NCBI GenBank assembly: GCA_037013495.1
Contig: CM072807.1
Span: forward strand, 31,104,802-31,168,801
Origin: Hippophae tibetana
Taxonomy: Eukaryota; Streptophyta; Magnoliopsida; Rosales; Elaeagnaceae
DNA: 64,000 nt
Reading direction: 5' to 3'
Below the pieces are notes generated by a model that was not told the origin of the DNA, made no database searches, and was given only the letters and a program-made list of their open reading frames with translations. Shown here piece by piece: positions 37,717 through 51,000 of this stretch. How positions within the stretch are numbered: position 1 is the first letter of the stretch; the number at the start of each line of letters is the position of its first letter. Position numbers and translations under genes: made by a program.

Positions 37717-40312
37717 AAAAATTTCCCTTTCAACATCGAGGCGGGTCAACATGACCGGGTTTTACCCTAGCGGATGCCCGGTCATATCTTGCTATTCCGG
37801 GGACGGAATCCAGCGTTCTTTTTATCAAAAATTTCATAATTCGATTTCTGAGTCATTGACGGTCTCAATTTGAAGTAGAACATCATTTTAAAAAAAATTC
37901 ATTAACGAAGCATATAAATACCCACGATAAATTAGATTTATTTTCTTCATTTTTTTCAAGTTTAAATTCCCAGAATCACTAAAAAAGATATATTGAGACA
38001 ATTTGAAATTTCCATATGCATCAAAAATAGCAAAACGAAAAAATAAAATTACAATTAAAGTGAAAGAGAGCAAAACAGAGATTTTTTCTAAAATGGCTCT
38101 CATAGTTAATGTTAGAATACAATTCAATCCAAAAACGTTCAAAAAACCATATGAACGTATAATTTAAATGCAGCGGAAACAAAATGGATTGAAAACATAC
38201 CTCCTACCATTGATCAAAAAAAATTATTTTTGAAAAATTTCACTTTCAACTTAGAGGCCGTTCAACATGACCCGGTTTTACCCTAACGGATACCCGATCA
38301 TATTTTGCTATTCCGGGGACGGAATCCAGCGTTCTTTTTATCAAAATTCTCATAATTCGATTTCTGAGTGATTGACGGTCGCAATTTGAAATAAAACATA
38401 ATTTTAAATAAAAATTTCATTAACGAAGCATATAAATACCCACGATAAATTAGATTTTTTTTTTTTTCAAGTTTAAATTCACAGAATCACTCAAAAAGAT
38501 ATATTGAGACAATTTGAAATTTCCATATGCATCAAAAATTGGAAAACGAAAAAATAAAATTACAATTCAAGTGAAAGAGAGCAAAACAAATATTTTTTCT
38601 AAAATGGCTCTCATAGTGAATGTTAGAATACAATTCAATCCAAAAACGTTCAAAAAACCATATGAATGTATAATTTAAATGCAGCGGAAACAAAATGGAT
38701 TGAAAACATACCTCCTACCATTGATCAAAATTTTTTATTTTTGAAAAATTTCCCTTTCAACATCGAGGCGGATCAACATGACCCGGTTTTACCCTAGCGG
38801 ATACCCGGTCATATCTTACTATTCTGGGGATGGAATCCAACGTTCTTTTTATCAAAATTCTCATAATTCGATTTCTGAGTGATTGACGGTCGCAATTTGA
38901 AGTAAAACATAATTTTAAATAAAAATTTCATTAACAAAGCATATAAATACCCATGATAAATTAGATTTATTTTCCTCTTTTTTTTCAAGTTTAAATTCAC
39001 TGAATCACTCAAAAAGATATATTGAGACTATTTGAAATTTCCATATGCATCAAAAATTGGAAAACGAAAAAATAAAATTACAATTCAAGTGAAAGAGAGC
39101 AAAACAAATATTTTTTCTAAAATGGCTCTCATAGTGAATGTTAGAATACAATTCAATCCAAAAACGTTCAAAAAACCATATTAACGTATAATTTAAATGC
39201 AGCGGAAACAAAATGGATTGAAAACATACCTCCTACCATTGATCAAAAAAATTTATTTTTGAAAAATTTCACTTTCAACATCGAGGCGGGTCAGCATGAC
39301 CCAGTTTTAGCCTACCGGTTACCCGGTCATTTCTTGCTATTCCTGGGACTGAATCTAGCCTTTTTTTTGTCAAAATTTTCATAATTCGATTTCTGAGTGA
39401 TTGCCGGTCTCAATTTGAAGTAGAACATCATTTTAAAAAATAATTCATTAACGAAGCATATAAATACCCACGATAAATTAGATTTATTTTCTTCATTTTT
39501 TTCAAGTTTAAAATCCCAGAAACACTAAAAAAGATATATTGAGACAATTTGAAATTTCCATATGCATAAAAAATAGGAAAACGAAAAATTAAAATTACAA
39601 TTCAAGTGAAACAGAGCAAAACAGAGATTTTTTCAAAAATAGTTCTCATAGTAAATGTTAGAATACAATTCAATCCAAAAACGTTCAAAAAACCATATGA
39701 ACCTATAATTTAAATGCAGCGGAAACAAAATGGATTGAAAACATACCTCCTACCATTGATCAAAAAATTTTATTTTTGAAAAATTTCCCTTTCAACATCG
39801 AGGCGGGTCAACATTACCCGGTTTTACCCTAACGGATACCCGATCATATCTTGCTATTCCGGGGACGGAATCCAGCGTTCTTTTTATCAAAATTCTCATA
39901 ATTCGATTTCTGAGTGATTGACGGTCTCAATTTGAAGTAGAACATCATTTAAAAAAAAATAAAATTAACGAAGCATATAAATACCCACGATAAATTAGAT
40001 TTATTTTCTTCTTTTTTTTCAAGTTTAAATTCACAGAATAACTAAAAAAGATATATTGAGACAATTTGAAATTTCCATATGCATCAAAAATTGGAAAACG
40101 AAAAAATAAAATTACAATTCAAGTGAAAGAGAGCAAAACAGAGATTTTTTCTAAAATGGCTCTCATAGTGAATGTTAGAATACAATTCAATCCAAAAACG
40201 TTCAAAAAACCATATGAATGTATAATTTAAATGCAGCGGAAACAAAATGGATTGAAAACATACCTCCTACCATTGATCAAAATTTTTTATTTTTGAAAAA
40301 TTTCCCTTTCAA

Positions 40313-40830
40313 CATCGAGGCGGATCAACATGACCCGGTTTTACCCTAGCGGATACCCGGTCATATCTTGCTATTCTGGGGATGGAATCCAGCGTTCTTT
40401 TTATCAAAATTCTCATAATTCGATTTCTGAGTGATTGACGGTCGCAATTTGAAGTAAAACATAATTTTAAATAAAAATTTCATTAACAAAGCATATAAAT
40501 ACCCACGATAAATTAGATTTATTTTCCTCTTTTTTTTCAAGTTTAAATTCACTGAATCACTCAAAAAGATATATTGAGACAATTTGAAATTTCCATATGC
40601 ATCAAAAATTGGAAAACGAAAAAATAAAATTACAATTCAAGTGAAAGAGAGCAAAACAAATATTTTTTCTAAAATGGCTCTCATAGTGAATGTTAGAATA
40701 CAATTCAATCCAAAAACGTTCAAAAAACCATATTAACGTATAATTTAAATGCAGCGGAAACAAAATGGATTGAAAACATACCTCCTACCATTGATCAAAA
40801 AAATTTATTTTTGAAAAATTTCACTTTCAA
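40313..40830. repeat. Chimeric X monomer, join of the 1552-bp duplication
   Basis: The head matches 41865 (CTTGCTATTCTGGGG, CCAGCG to 40392). The rest matches 38761 (AACAAAGC at 40488, TTCCTCTTTTTTTTC, CATATTAACG). The breakpoint lies in 40393-40487. It fits crossover between 41865 and 38761, three or more monomers out of register, duplicating Y-Z. Confidence 0.82.
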
Positions 40831-41864
40831 CATCGAGGCGGGTCAGCATGACCCAGTTTTAGCCTACGGGTTACCCGGTCATTTCTTGCTATTCCTGGGA
40901 CGGAATCCAGCCTTTTTTTTGTCAAAATTTTCATAATTCGATTTCTGAGTGATTGCCGGTCTCAATTTGAAGTAGAACATCATTTTAAAAAATAATTCAT
41001 TAACGAAGCATATAAATACCCACGATAAATTAGATTTATTTTCTTCATTTTTTTCAAGTTTAAAATCCCAGAAACACTAAAAAAGATATATTGAGACAAT
41101 TTGAAATTTCCATATGCATAAAAAATAGGAAAACGAAAAATTAAAATTACAATTCAAGTGAAACAGAGCAAAACAGAGATTTTTTCAAAAATAGTTCTCA
41201 TAGTAAATGTTAGAATACAATTCAATCCAAAAACGTTCAAAAAACCATATGAACCTATAATTTAAATGCAGCGGAAACAAAATGGATTGAAAACATACCT
41301 CCTACCATTGATCAAAAAATTTTATTTTTGAAAAATTTCCCTTTCAACATCGAGGCGGGTCAACATTACCCGGTTTTACCCTAACGGATACCCGATCATA
41401 TCTTGCTATTCCGGGGACGGAATCCAGCGTTCTTTTTATCAAAATTCTCATAATTCGATTTCTGAGTGATTGACGGTCTCAATTTGAAGTAGAACATCAT
41501 TTTAAAAAAAATAAAATTAACGAAGCATATAAATACCCACGATAAATTAGATTTATTTTCTTCTTTTTTTTCAAGTTTAAATTCACAGAATAACTAAAAA
41601 AGATATATTGAGACAATTTGAAATTTCCATATGCATCAAAAATTGGAAAACGAAAAAATAAAATTACAATTCAAGTGAAAGAGAGCAAAACAGAGATTTT
41701 TTCTAAAATGGCTCTCATAGTGAATGTTAGAATACAATTCAATCCAAAAACGTTCAAAAAACCATATGAATGTATAATTTAAATGCAGCGGAAACAAAAT
41801 GGATTGAAAACATACCTCCTACCATTGATCAAAATTTTTTATTTTTGAAAAATTTCCCTTTCAA

Positions 41865-42375
41865 CATCGAGGCGGATCAACATGACCCGGTTTTACCCTA
41901 GCGGATACCCGGTCATATCTTGCTATTCTGGGGATGGAATCCAGCGTTCTTTTTATCAAAATTCTCATAATTCGATTTCTGAGTGATTGACGGTCGCAAT
42001 TTGAAGTAAAACATAATTTTAAATAAAAATTTCATTAACGAAGCATATAAATACCCACGATAAATTAGATTTTTTTTTTTTTCAAGTTTAAATTCACAGA
42101 ATCACTCAAAAAGATATATTGAGACAATTTGAAATTTCCATATGCATCAAAAATTGGAAAACGAAAAAATAAAATTACAATTCAAGTGAAAGAGAGCAAA
42201 ACAAATATTTTTTCTAAAATGGCTCTCATAGTGAATGTTAGAATACAATTCAATCCAAAAACGTTCAAAAAACCATATGAATGTATAATTTAAATGCAGC
42301 GGAAACAAAATGGATTGAAAACATACCTCCTACCATTGATCAAAATTTTTTATTTTTGAAAAATTTCCCTTTCAA
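41865..42375. repeat. X-headed T-tract monomer (511 bp)
   Basis: The head is X type (GCGGATCAACATG, CTGGGGATGG) and the body carries a pure run of 13 T at 42070-42082, replacing the usual TTATTTTCTTC-T7. The loss of about 7 bases gives the short 511-bp unit. Confidence 0.88.
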
Positions 42376-44132
42376 CATCGAGGTGGATCAACATGACCCG
42401 GTTTTACCCTAGCGGATACCCGGTCATATCTTACTATTCTGGGGATGGAATCCAACGTTCTTTTTATCAAAATTCTCATAATTCGATTTCTGAGTGATTG
42501 ACGGTCGCAATTTGAAGTAAAACATAATTTTAAATAAAGATTTCATTAACAAAGCATATAAATACCCACGATAAATTAGATTTATTTTCCTCTTTTTTTT
42601 CAAGTTTAAATTCACTGAATCACTCAAAAAGATATATTGAGACAATTTGAAATTTCCATATGCATCAAAAATTGGAAAACGAAAAAATAAAATTACAATT
42701 CAAGTGAAAGAGAGCAAAACAAATATTTTTTCTAAAATGGCTCTCATAGTGAATGTTAGAATACAATTCAATCCAAAAACGTTCAAAAAACCATATTAAC
42801 GTATAATTTAAATGCAGCGGAAACAAAATGGATTGAAAACATACCTCCTACCATTGATCAAAAAAATTTATTTTTGAAAAATTTCACTTTCAACATCGAG
42901 GCGGGTCAGCATGACCCAGTTTTAGCCTACCGGTTACCCGGTCATTTCTTGCTATTCCTGGGACGGAATCCAGCCTTTTTTTTGTCAAAATTTTCATAAT
43001 TCGATTTCTGAGTGATTGCCGGTCTCAATTTGAAGTAGAACATCATTTTAAAAAATAATTCATTAACGAAGCATATAAATACGCACGATAAATTAGATTT
43101 ATTTTCTTCATTTTTTTCAAGTTTAAAATCCCAGAAACACTAAAAAAGATATATTGAGACAATTTGAAATTTCCATATGCATCAAAAATTGGAAAACGAA
43201 AAAATAAAATTACAATTCAAGTGAAAGAGAGCAAAACAGAGATTTTTTCTAAAATGGCTCTCATAGTGAATGTTAGAATACAATTCAATCCAAAAACGTT
43301 CAAAAAACCATATGAATGTATAATTTAAATGCAGCGGAAACAAAATGGATTGAAAACATACCTCCTACCATTGATCAAAATTTTTTATTTTTGAAAAATT
43401 TCCCTTTCAACATCGAGGCGGATCAACATGACCCGGTTTTACCCTAGCGGATGCCCGGTCATATCTTGCTATTCTGGGGATGGAATCCAGCGTTCTTTTT
43501 ATCAAAATTCTCATAATTCGATTTCTGAGTGATTGACGGTCGCAATTTGAAGTAAAACATAATTTTTAAAAAAATAAAATTAACGAAGCATATAAATACT
43601 CACGATAAATTAGATTTATTTTCTTCATTTTTTTCAAGTTTAAAATCCCAGAATCACTAAAAAAGATATATTGAGACAATTTGAAATTTCCATATGCATC
43701 AAAAATAGCAAAACGAAAAAATAAAATTACAATTCAAGTGAAAGAGAGCAAAACAGAGATTTTTTCTAAAATGGCTCTCATAGTTAATGTTAGAATACAA
43801 TTCAATCCAAAAACGTTCAAAAAACCATATGAACGTATAATTTAAATGCAGCGGAAACAAAATGGATTGAAAACATACCTCCTACCATTGATCAAAAAAA
43901 TTTATTTTTGAAAAATTTCACTTTCAACATAGAGGCGGGACAACATGACCCGGTTTTACCCTAACGGATACCCGATCATATTTTGCTATTCCGGGGACGG
44001 AATCCAGCGTTCTTTTTATCAAAATTCTCATAATTCGATTTCTGAGTGATTGACGGTCGCAATTTGAAATAAAACATAATTTTAAATAAAAATTTCATTA
44101 ACGAAGCATATAAATACCCACGATAAATTAGA

Positions 44133-44143
44133 TTTTTTTTTTT
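44133..44143 (+). repeat. Pure T11 run, W monomer unit 4 copy 1
   Basis: Eleven T in a row; monomer 43928 is 509 bp. The equivalent runs are T11 at 49805-49815 (monomer 509 bp) and T12 at 55476-55487 (510 bp). Run length and monomer length change in step. Confidence 0.9.
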
Positions 44144-47100
44144 CAAGTTTAAATTCACAGAATCACTCAAAAAGATATATTGAGACAATTTGAAATTTCC
44201 ATATGCATCAAAAATTGGAAAACGAAAAAATAAAATTACAATTCAAGTGAAAGAGAGCAAAACAAATATTTTTTCTAAAATGGCTCTCATAGTGAATGTT
44301 AGAATACAATTCAATCCAAAAACGTTCAAAAAACCATATGAATGTATAATTTAAATGCAGCGGAAACAAAATGGATTGAAAACATACCTCCTACCATTGA
44401 TCAAAATTTTTTATTTTTGAAAAATTTCCCTTTCAACATCGAGGCGGATCAACATGACCCGGTTTTACCCTAGCGGATACCCAGTCATATCTTACTATTC
44501 TGGGGATGGAATCCAACGTTCTTTTTATCAAAATTCTCATAATTCGATTTCTGAGTGATTGACGGTCGCAATTTGAAGTAAAACATAATTTTAAATAAAA
44601 ATTTCATTAACGAAGCATATAAATACCCACGATAAATTAGATTTATTTTCCTCTTTTTTTTCAAGTTTAAATTCACTGAATCACTCAAAAAGATATATTG
44701 AGACAATTTGAAATTTCCATATGCATCAAAAATTGGAAAACGAAAAAATAAAATTACAATTCAAGTGAAAGAGAGCAAAACAAATATTTTTTCTAAAATG
44801 GCTCTCATAGTGAATGTTAGAATACAATTCAATCCAAAAACGTTCAAAAAACCATATGAACGTATAATTTAAATGCAGCGGAAACAAAATGGATTGAAAA
44901 CATACCTCCTACCATTGATCAAAAAAATTTATTTTTGAAAAATTTCACTTTCAACATCGAGGCCGGTCAGCATGACCCAGTTTTAACCTACCGGTTACCC
45001 GGTCATATCTTGCTATTCCTGGGACGGAATCCAGCCTTTTTTTTGTCAAAATTTTCATAATTCGATTTCTGAGTGATTGCCGGTCTCAATTTGAAGTAGA
45101 ACATCATTTTAAAAAATAATTCATTAACGAAGCATATAAATACCCACGATAAATTAGATTTATTTTCTTCATTTTTTTCAAGTTTAAAATCCCAGAAACA
45201 CTAAAAAAGATATATTGATACAATTTGAAATTTCCATATGCATAAAAAATAGGAAAACGAAAAATTAAAATTACAATTCAAGTGAAACAGAGCAAAACAG
45301 AGATTTTTTCAAAAATAGTTCTCATAGTAAATGTTAGAATACAATTCAATCCAAAAACGTTCAAAAAACCATATGAACCTATAATTTAAATGTAGTGGAA
45401 ACAAAATGGATTGAAAACATACCTCCTACCATTGATCAAAAAATTTTATTTTTGAAAAATTTCCCTTTCAACATCGAGGCGGGTCAACATTACCAGGTTT
45501 TACCCTAACGGATATCCGATCATATCTTGCTATTCCGGGGAAGGAATCCAGCGTTCTTTTTATCAAAATTCTCATAATTCGATTTCTGAGTGATTGACGG
45601 TCTCAATTTGAAGTAGAACATCATTTTAAAAAAAATAAAATTAACGAAGCATATAAATACCCACGATAAATTAGATTTATTTTCTTCATTTTTTTCAAGT
45701 TTAAAATCCCAGAATAACTAAAAAAGATATATTGAGACAATTTGAAATTTCCATATGCATCAAAAATAGCAAAACGAAAAAATAAAATTACAATTCAAGT
45801 GAAAGAGAGCAAAACAGAGATTTTTTCTAAAATGGCTCTCATAGTTAATGTTAGAATACAATTCAATCCAAAAACGTTCAAAAAACCATATGAACGTATA
45901 ATTTAAATGCAGCGGAAACAAAATGGATTGAAAACATACCTCCTACCATTGATCAAAAAAATTTATTTGTGAAAAATTTCCCTTTCAACATCGAGGCGGG
46001 TCAACATGACCCGGTTTTACCCTAACGGATACCCGATCATATCTTGCTATTCCGGGGACGGAATCCAGCGTTCTTTTTATCAAAATTCTCATAATTCGAT
46101 TTCTGAGTGATTGACGGTCTCAATTTGAAGTAGAACATCATTTTAAAAAAAATAAAATTAACGAAGCATATAAATACCCACGATAAATTAGATTTATTTT
46201 CTTCATTTTTTTCAAGTATAAAATCCCAGAATCACTAAAAAGGATATATTGAGACAATTTGAAATTTCCATATGCATCAAAAATAGCAAAACGAAAAAAT
46301 AAAATTACAATTCAAGTGAAAGAGAGCAAAACAGAGATTTTTTCAAAAATAGTTCTCATACTAAATGTTAGAATACAATTCAATCCAAAAACGTTCAAAA
46401 AATCATATGAACGTATAATTTAAATGCAGCGGAAACAAAATGGATTGAAAACATACCTCCTACCATTGATCAAAATTTTTATTTTTGAAAAATTTCTCTT
46501 TCAACATCGAGGCGGGTCAACATGACCGGGTTTTACCCTAGCGGATGCCCGGTCATATCTTGCTATTCCGGGGACGGAATCCAGCGTTCTTTTTATCAAA
46601 ATTTTCATAATTCGATTTCTGAGTCATTGACGGTCTCAATTTGAAGTAGAACATCATTTTAAAAAAAATTCATTAACGAAGCATATAAATACCCACGATA
46701 AATTAGATTTATTTTCTTCATTTTTTTCAAGTTTAAATTCCCATAATCACTAAAAAAGATATTTTGAGACAATTTGAAATTTCCATATGCATCAAAAATA
46801 GGAAAACGAAAAAATAAAATTACAATTCAAGTGAAAGAGAGCAAAACAGAGATTTTTTCAAAAATAGTTCTCATAGTAAATGTTAGAATACAATTCAATC
46901 CAAAAACGTTCAAAAAATCATATGAACGTATAATTTAAATGCAGCGGAAACAAAATGGATTGAAAACATACCTCCTACCATTGATCAAAAAATTTTATTT
47001 TTAAAAAATTTCACTTTCAAAATCGAGGCGGGTCAGCATGACCCGGTTTTACCCTAACGGATACCAGATCATATCTTGCTTTTCCGGGGACGGTATCCAG

Positions 47101-47741
47101 CGTTCTTTTTATCAAAATTCTCATAATTCGATTTCTGAGTGATTGACTGTCTCAATTTGAAGTAAAACATAATTTTACATAAAAATTTCATTAAAGAAGC
47201 ATATAAATACCCACGATAAATTAGATTTATTTTCTTTTTTTTTCAAGTTTAAATTCACAGAATCACTCAAAAAGATATATTGAGTCAATTTGAAATTTCC
47301 ATATGCATCAAAAATAGGAAAACGAAAAACTAAAATTACAATTCAAGTGAAAGAGAGCAAAATAGAGATATTTTCAAAAATAGTTCTCATAGTAAATGTT
47401 AGAATACAATTCAATCCAAAAACGTTCAAAAAGCCATATGAACGTATAATTTAAATGCAGCGGAAACAAAATGGATTGAAAACATACCTCCTACCATTGA
47501 TCAAAATTTTTTATTTTTAAAAAATTTCCCTTTCAACATCGAGGCGGGTCAATAAGACCCGGTTTTACCCTAACGGATACCCGGTCATATCTTGCTATTC
47601 TGGGGATGGAATCCAGCGTTCTTTTTATCAAAATTCTCATAATTCGATTTCTGAGTGATTGACGGTCGCAATTTGAAGTAAAACATAATTTTAAATAAAA
47701 ATTTCATTAACGAAGCATATAAATACCCACGATAAATTAGA

Positions 47742-47754
47742 TTTTTTTTTTTTT
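47742..47754 (+). repeat. Pure T13 run, unit 11 copy 1
   Basis: Thirteen T in monomer 47537 (511 bp). The matching unit in copy 2 (53209) has T12 at 53414-53425 and is 510 bp. Other T13 runs lie at 38455-38467, 42070-42082 and 60120-60132, each in a 511-bp monomer. Confidence 0.9.
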
Positions 47755-48047
47755 CAAGTTTAAATTCACAGAATCACTCAAAAAGATATATTGAGACAAT
47801 TTGAAATTTCCATATGCATCAAAAATTGGAAAACGAAAAAATAAAATTACAATTCAAGTGAAAGAGAGCAAAACAAATATTTTTTCTAAAATGGCTCTCA
47901 TAGTGAATGTTAGAATACAATTCAATCCAAAAACGTTCAAAAAACCATATGAATGTATAATTTAAATGCAGCGGAAACAAAATGGATTGAAAACATACCT
48001 CCTACCATTGATCAAAATTTTTTATTTTAGAAAAATTTCCCTTTCAA

Positions 48048-51000
48048 CATCGAGGCGGATCAACATGACCCGGTTTTACCCTAGCGGATACCCGGTCATA
48101 TCTTACTATTCTGGTGATGGAATCCAACGTTCTTTTTATCAAAATTCTCATAATTCGATTTCTGAGTGATTGACGGTCGCAATTTGAAGTAAAACATAAT
48201 TTTAAATAAAAATTTCATTAACAAAGCATATAAATACCCACGATAAATTAGATTTATTTTCCTCTTTTTTTTCAAGTTTAAATTCACTGAATCACTCAAA
48301 AAGATATATTGAGACAATTTGAAATTTCCATATGCATCAAAAATTGGAAAACGAAAAAATAAAATTACAATTCAAGTGAAAGAGAGCAAAACAAATATTT
48401 TTTCTAAAATGGCTCTCATAGTGAATGTTAGAATACAATTCAATCCAAAAACGTTCAAAAAACCATATTAACGTATAATTTAAATGCAGCGGAAACAAAA
48501 TGGATTGAAAACATACCTCCTACCATTGATCAAAAAAATTTATTTTTGAAAAATTTCACTTTCAACATCGAGGCGGGTCAGCATGACCCAGTTTTAGCCT
48601 ACCGGTTACCCGGTCATTTCTTGCTATTCCTGGGACGGAATCCAGCCTTTTTTTTGTCAAAATTTTCATAATTCGATTTCTGAGTGATTGCCGGTCTCAA
48701 TTTGAAGTAGAACATCATTTTAAAAAATAATTCATTAACGAAGCATATAAATACGCACGATAAATTAGATTTATTTTCTTCATTTTTTTCAAGTTTAAAA
48801 TCCCAGAAACACTAAAAAAGATATATTGAGACAATTTGAAATTTCCATATGCATCAAAAATTGGAAAACGAAAAAATAAAATTACAATTCAAGTGAAAGA
48901 GAGCAAAACAGAGATTTTTTCTAAAATGGCTCTCATAGTGAATGTTAGAATACAATTCAATCCAAAAACGTTCAAAAAACCATATGAATGTATAATTTAA
49001 ATGCAGCGGAAACAAAATGGATTGAAAACATACCTCCTACCATTGATCAAAATTTTTTATTTTTGAAAAATTTCCCTTTCAACATCGAGGCGGATCAACA
49101 TGACCCGGTTTTACCCTAGCGGATGCCCGGTCATATCTTGCTATTCTGGGGATGGAATCCAGCGTTCTTTTTATCAAAATTCTCATAATTCGATTTCTGA
49201 GTGATTGACGGTCGCAATTTGAAGTAAAACATAATTTTTAAAAAAACAAAATTAACGAAGCATATAAATACTCACGATAAATTAGATTTATTTTCTTCAT
49301 TTTTTTCAAGTTTAAAATCCCAGAATCACTAAAAAAGATATATTGAGACAATTTGAAATTTCCATATGCATGAAAAATAGCAAAACGAAAAAATAAAATT
49401 ACAATTCAAGTGAAAGAGAGCAAAACAGAGATTTTTTCTAAAATGGCTCTCATAGTTAATGTTAGAATACAATTCAATCCAAAAACGTTCAAAAAACCAT
49501 ATGAACGTATAATTTAAATGCAGCGGAAACAAAATGGATTGAAAACATACCTCCTACCATTGATCAAAAAAATTTATTTTTGAAAAATTTCACTTTCAAC
49601 ATAGAGGCGGGTCAACATGACCCGGTTTTACCCTAACGGATACCCGATCATATTTTGCTATTCCGGGGACGGAATCCAGCGTTCTTTTTATCAAAATTCT
49701 CATAATTCGATTTCTGAGTGATTGACGGTCGCAATTTGAAATAAAACATAATTTTAAATAAAAATTTCATTAACGAAGCATATAAATACCCACGATAAAT
49801 TAGATTTTTTTTTTTCAAGTTTAAATTCACAGAATCACTCAAAAAGATATATTGAGACAATTTGAAATTTCCATATGCATCAAAAATTGGAAAACGAAAA
49901 AATAAAATTACAATTCAAGTGAAAGAGAGCAAAACAAATATTTTTTCTAAAATGGCTCTCATAGTGAATGTTAGAATACAATTCAATCCAAAAACGTTCA
50001 AAAAACCATATGAATGTATAATTTAAATGCAGCGGAAACAAAATGGATTGAAAACATACCTCCTACCATTGATCAAAATTTTTTATTTTTGAAAAATTTC
50101 CCTTTCAACATCGAGGCGGATCAACATGACCCGGTTTTACCCTAGCGGATACCCAGTCATATCTTACTATTCTGGGGATGGAATCCAACGTTCTTTTTAT
50201 CAAAATTCTCATAATTCGATTTCTGAGTGATTGACGGTCGCAATTTGAAGTAAAACATAATTTTAAATAAAAATTTCATTAACGAAGCATATAAATACCC
50301 ACGATAAATTAGATTTATTTTCCTCTTTTTTTTCAAGTTTAAATTCACTGAATCACTCAAAAAGATATATTGAGACAATTTGAAATTTCCATATGCATCA
50401 AAAATTGGAAAACGAAAAAATAAAATTACAATTCAAGTGAAAGAGAGCAAAACAAATATTTTTTCTAAAATGGCTCTCATAGTGAATGTTAGAATACAAT
50501 TCAATCCAAAAACGTTCAAAAAACCATATGAACGTATAATTTAAATGCAGCGGAAACAAAATGGATTGAAAACATACCTCCTACCATTGATCAAAAAAAT
50601 TTATTTTTGAAAAATTTCACTTTCAACATCGAGGCCGGTCAGCATGACCCAGTTTTAACCTACCGGTTACCCGGTCATATCTTGCTATTCCTGGGACGGA
50701 ATCCAGCCTTTTTTTTGTCAAAATTTTCATAATTCGATTTCTGAGTGATTGCCGGTCTCAATTTGAAGTAGAACATCATTTTAAAAAATAATTCATTAAC
50801 GAAGCATATAAATACCCACGATAAATTAGATTTATTTTCTTCATTTTTTTCAAGTTTAAAATCCCAGAAACACTAAAAAAGATATATTGATACAATTTGA
50901 AATTTCCATATGCATAAAAAATAGGAAAACGAAAAATTAAAATTACAATTCAAGTGAAACAGAGCAAAACAGAGATTTTTTCAAAAATAGTTCTCATAGT

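Larger units (their letters stand above)
36185..38249. repeat. Zone 7: transition, four non-HOR monomers
   Basis: Monomers 36185, 36702, 37218 and 37734 (516-517 bp). Heads are CCGGGGACGG or CCTGGGACGG. Monomers 37218 and 37734 foreshadow units 8 and 9 of the 11-mer: TATAAAATCCC in the middle, then ATGACCGGGTTTTACC with GGATGCCCGG and CTGAGTCATTG. No higher-order period is visible here. Monomer 37218 is used below to map the elements of a typical unit. Confidence 0.85.
38250..42375. repeat. Zone 8: W/X/Y/Z monomers with 1552-bp trimer
   Basis: Monomers: 38250 W, 38761 X, 39279 Y, 39796 Z, 40313 X chimera, 40831 Y, 41348 Z, 41865 X/W. X has GCGGATCAACATG and CTGGGGATGG. Y has GTTTTAGCCTACCGGTTACCC. 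Z has GGGTCAACATTACCCGG. X, Y and Z recur at 1552 bp. W at 38250 has a private CAACTTAGAGGCCG instead of the usual anchor. These subtypes are the raw material of the 11-mer that follows. Confidence 0.9.
42376..48047. repeat. 11-mer HOR copy 1, 5672 bp
   Basis: Units start at 42376 (X), 42894 (Y), 43411, 43928 (W, CATAGAGG, 509 bp), 44437 (X), 44955 (Y), 45472 (Z), 45989, 46505, 47021, 47537 (short, T13). Unit 8 has tail TTTGTGAAAAA in its flank and TATAAAATCCC. Unit 9 has GACCGGG, GGATGCCCGG and CTGAGTCATTG. Unit 10 has CTTTTCCGGGG and ATTAAAGAAGC. Unit 11 has GGTCAATAAGACCC. Private marks: GGTGGATC at unit 1, AATCGAGG for CATCGAGG at 47021, and TTATTTTAG near 48030. Confidence 0.95.

Noticed and set aside
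37218-37733. Threefold internal repeat of the monomer (517 is close to 3 x 172, a nucleosome-like length).
   Set aside because: Reading the thirds against each other shows no evident similarity beyond short AT-rich words such as CAATTTGAA; the length match may be coincidence.
37888-38142. Longest minus-strand open frame in the window (84 codons).
   Set aside because: Lies within one ordinary monomer, not preserved in its relatives; length is within chance for repeated AT-rich sequence with few stops in one frame.
47966-48169. Plus-strand open frame beginning ATGCAGCGG and running across a monomer boundary (also 61900-62103).
   Set aside because: Open in only a few monomers by chance changes in the T/A run before the anchor; no conserved frame, no domain, no ribosome-binding or promoter context.
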